Assembly (NCBI GenBank): GCA_016280345.1
Contig: JAEEGN010000214.1
Location: 1 to 14,670, forward strand
DNA length: 14,670 nucleotides
Direction of reading: 5' to 3'
From: Selenomonadaceae bacterium
Lineage (GTDB): Bacteria; Bacillota; Negativicutes; Selenomonadales; Selenomonadaceae
In this document: positions 12,817-14,670 of the stretch, one piece after another
Layout: every line of letters starts with the position of its first letter
Numbering within the stretch: position 1 is the first letter of the stretch
The notes under the pieces: generated by a model
Seen by the model: only the letters and a program-made list of their open reading frames with translations
What the model was told of the DNA's origin: nothing
Database searches by the model: none
Made by a program: the position numbers and the translations under genes

Positions 12817-13854
12817 ATGTGGAATTTATTTGGCGGTTTTTCCCGCGATATGGGCATAGATCTGGGGACGGCGAATACGCTGGTCCACGTGAAGGGCCGG
12901 GGCATCGTCCTGCGGGAGCCCTCGGTGGTGGCGATCAAGAGCGACAACGGCGAGGTCCTGGCGGTGGGCGAGGAAGCGAAGCGGATGATCGGCCGCACGC
13001 CGGGCAACATCGTGGCCATCCGCCCGATGAAAGACGGCGTCATCGCCGATTTCGACGTAACCCAGGCCATGCTGAAGTATTTCATCCGCAAAGCGATGAA
13101 CACGAAGTCCTTCGTGCGGCCCCGGGTCGTGGTGGGCGTGCCCTCCGGCGTCACCGAGGTGGAGAAGCGGGCGGTCATCGACGCGGCCCAGCAGGCGGGC
13201 GCCCGGGAGGCGTACCTGATCGAGGAACCGATGGCGGCGGCCATCGGGGCGGGTCTGCCGGTCGAGGACGCCACCGGCAGCATGGTCGTTGACATCGGCG
13301 GCGGCACCACCGAGATCGCGGTGATTTCCCTCGGCGGCATCGTCACCAGCCGCTCCATCCGCATCGGCGGCGACGAGATGGACTCCGCCATCGTCCAGTA
13401 CATCAAGCGCATGTATAACCTGATGATTGGCGAGCGGACGGCGGAGGAGGTCAAGATCTCCATCGGCTCGGCCATCGTCCTGCCGGAGGCGGACCGGACC
13501 ATGGACATCCGCGGCCGCGACCTCGTCAGCGGCCTGCCGAAGACGTTGAACATCAAGGCCAGCGAGGTCCGCGAAGCGCTGGACGAGCCGATCTACAAGA
13601 TCATCGATGCCGTCAAGGGCACGCTGGAAAAGACGCCGCCCGAGCTGGCGGCGGACGTGATGGACCACGGCATCATGATGACCGGCGGCGGGGCGCTGCT
13701 GACGAACCTCGACAAGCTCCTGAGCAAGGAGACGGGCATGCCGGTGCTGGTGTCCGAGGACGCGCTTTCCTGCGTAGGCGAGGGTACCGGCCGTTCCCTG
13801 GAAAACATCGAGCTTTTGCATCGCGTAGTGATGACGACAAAGAAGTTGAAATAA
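12817..13854 (+). CDS. mreB: Rod-shape-determining actin homologue MreB
   Basis: The 345-residue length is typical. MreB forms membrane-associated, ATP-binding filaments that guide the lateral wall machinery and keep cells rod-shaped. The N-terminus MWNLFGGFSRDMGIDLGTANT holds an amphipathic start and the phosphate-1 motif (DLGTANT, 15-21). The phosphate-2 motif is VDIGGGTTEIAV, with Asp at 159. VVGVPSGVTEVEKRAV, LIEEPMAAAIGAGLP and MMTGGGALLTNLD are nearly invariant MreB segments. A longer frame from 12778 exists, but the ATG at 12817 follows GAGGAAGGAG (12795-12804) and gives the conserved N-terminus. The mreC ATG follows the stop with no gap, so the two are one operon. The neighbouring dinB is divergent. 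Confidence 0.97.
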   Translation: MWNLFGGFSRDMGIDLGTANTLVHVKGRGIVLREPSVVAIKSDNGEVLAVGEEAKRMIGRTPGNIVAIRPMKDGVIADFDVTQAMLKYFIRKAMNTKSFVRPRVVVGVPSGVTEVEKRAVIDAAQQAGAREAYLIEEPMAAAIGAGLPVEDATGSMVVDIGGGTTEIAVISLGGIVTSRSIRIGGDEMDSAIVQYIKRMYNLMIGERTAEEVKISIGSAIVLPEADRTMDIRGRDLVSGLPKTLNIKASEVREALDEPIYKIIDAVKGTLEKTPPELAADVMDHGIMMTGGGALLTNLDKLLSKETGMPVLVSEDALSCVGEGTGRSLENIELLHRVVMTTKKLK

Positions 13855-14670
13855 ATGGGCAAAATCAAACGGGAGCAGGAGTCCGGCCGCATCGTCTGGA
13901 TCCTGGTTTTCGTAGTTGTCAGCGTGTTCTGCATCATCTTTTTCGCGGCGCAGGGCCGATTCCTCACGCCCTTCGCCAGCCAGACGGTCATGACGGCGCT
14001 GGCGCCGTTCCAGCGGGCGGCTTCCTGGGCCGGCGACCAGGTGAACGGCCTGGTGGCCAACTTCACGGACGTCATGACCGTCCACCAGCAGAACAAGCTG
14101 CTCCGCAGCGAAGTCGAGCAGCTTCGCGTCCAGAACGTGAAGGCGGCGGAGTACGCGGCGGAGAATATCCGCCTGCGCGAGCTCCTGGGCTACAAGGATC
14201 AGGCGACCTGGTTCGATCTCGTCATCGCCCGGGTTATCGGCCGGGAAGCGGCGACCTGGACGCGGATGATCGTCATCGACCGGGGCACGCAGCACGGCGT
14301 CCAGAAGAACATGGCGGTCGTGACGTCCCGGGGACTGGTGGGCGTCGTCCACGAAGCGGGGCCGATCTCGTCGAAAGTCCGCATGATCCTCGATCCGCGG
14401 GCCTCGGTGGGGGCGCTGGTGCAGCGCTCACGGGTGGCCGGCATCGTCGAGGGCAGCCCGGACAATCCGAATCAGCCGCGGCTTTCCAATATCCCCCGCA
14501 ACGAGGACATCGCGGCCGGGGATATTCTCGTCACTTCCGGTCTCGGCGGCATCTATCCCAAGGGCATCGTGATCGGCCGGGTGGCGTCGCTGCGTCATGA
14601 CTCCACCGGCCTTTTGCACCTGGCTTCCGTGGAGACGGCGGTGGACTTCCAGCGTCTGGAAGACGTGGCG
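13855..14670 (+). CDS. mreC: Rod-shape-determining protein MreC (3' end outside window)
   Basis: The frame from the ATG directly after the mreB stop stays open for 272 codons to the window edge. MreC is a bitopic membrane protein that links MreB to the wall synthases outside the membrane. Residues 13-32 form the single membrane helix (IVWILVFVVVSVFCIIFFAA), residues about 70-118 a coiled coil (QQNKLLRSEVEQLRVQN, then ENIRLRELLGY), and the rest the beta-barrel domain: VIGREAATWTRMIVIDRG, MAVVTSRGLVGVV, ILVTSGLGGIYPKGIVIGRV. Since the family is usually about 270-300 residues, most of the protein is here. There is only a weak ribosome site (AAAGAAG) in the end of mreB, so coupled translation is likely. 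mreD would be expected next. Confidence 0.95.
   Translation, partial: MGKIKREQESGRIVWILVFVVVSVFCIIFFAAQGRFLTPFASQTVMTALAPFQRAASWAGDQVNGLVANFTDVMTVHQQNKLLRSEVEQLRVQNVKAAEYAAENIRLRELLGYKDQATWFDLVIARVIGREAATWTRMIVIDRGTQHGVQKNMAVVTSRGLVGVVHEAGPISSKVRMILDPRASVGALVQRSRVAGIVEGSPDNPNQPRLSNIPRNEDIAAGDILVTSGLGGIYPKGIVIGRVASLRHDSTGLLHLASVETAVDFQRLEDVA

Noticed and set aside
12826..14352. 508-codon open frame on the minus strand opposite mreB and mreC
   Set aside because: The translation is His/Asp/Arg-rich with no recognisable motif, and the opposite strand encodes two unmistakable proteins.
1..14670. CRISPR arrays, tRNA or rRNA genes, transposons, phage or defence genes
   Set aside because: No regularly spaced repeats, cloverleaf sequences, rRNA-like stretches, transposase or integrase motifs were seen on either strand.

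Overview
This GC-rich bacterial window (roughly 60% GC or more by eye) carries 14 protein-coding genes, two of them cut by the window ends. Strong AGGAGG-type ribosome sites, many compact hairpin-plus-T terminators, a P-loop/Asp23-like protein, an MreB-MreC pair and a plant-like phosphosugar mutase variant point to Bacillota. A high-GC Negativicutes or Clostridia lineage is my best guess, but no rRNA or unambiguous taxonomic marker is present. I see no tRNA, rRNA, CRISPR array, transposase, integrase or phage gene; most of the window reads as chromosomal core and house-keeping sequence.

Left part (1-2562): the C-terminal end of a type-B carboxylesterase, an intergenic region with a nested inverted repeat, a small lipoprotein of unknown family, and two strong terminators facing a convergent DEDDh (DnaQ-like) exonuclease that has its own promoter.

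Minus-strand operon (5676 down to 2562): two tandem paralogous hotdog-fold (PaaI-type) thioesterases, a class II aldolase/adducin-family protein and an unusual phosphomannomutase/phosphoglucomutase homologue, closed by a terminator. Its long leader is built from short repeats and hairpins. The two thioesterases overlap by 11 bases, and one has Asn where the catalytic acid is expected.

Middle (6052-9751): a PHP-domain phosphoesterase of the TrpH/YciV (RNase AM) type, followed by a P-loop NTPase fused to an Asp23/Gls24-like domain, probably co-transcribed. Then come a LysR regulator on the opposite strand and a divergent YrbL-like (kinase-fold) gene with a strong promoter.

Right part (9759-14670): divergent genes for a GtrA-type membrane protein and a polyprenyl-phosphate glycosyltransferase of family 2 (likely a lipid-linked sugar export pair), then DNA polymerase IV (dinB), and divergent from it mreB-mreC, which set cell shape. 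MreC is cut by the window end.

Several start codons were moved from the longest reading frame because a clear ribosome binding site or promoter decides otherwise (both thioesterases, lysR, yrbL-like, gtrA, dinB, mreB). No defence or mobile system is visible. The most interesting leads are the P-loop/Asp23 protein next to the PHP RNase, the thioesterase pair with one altered active site, the plant-like mutase and the repeat-rich operon leader.
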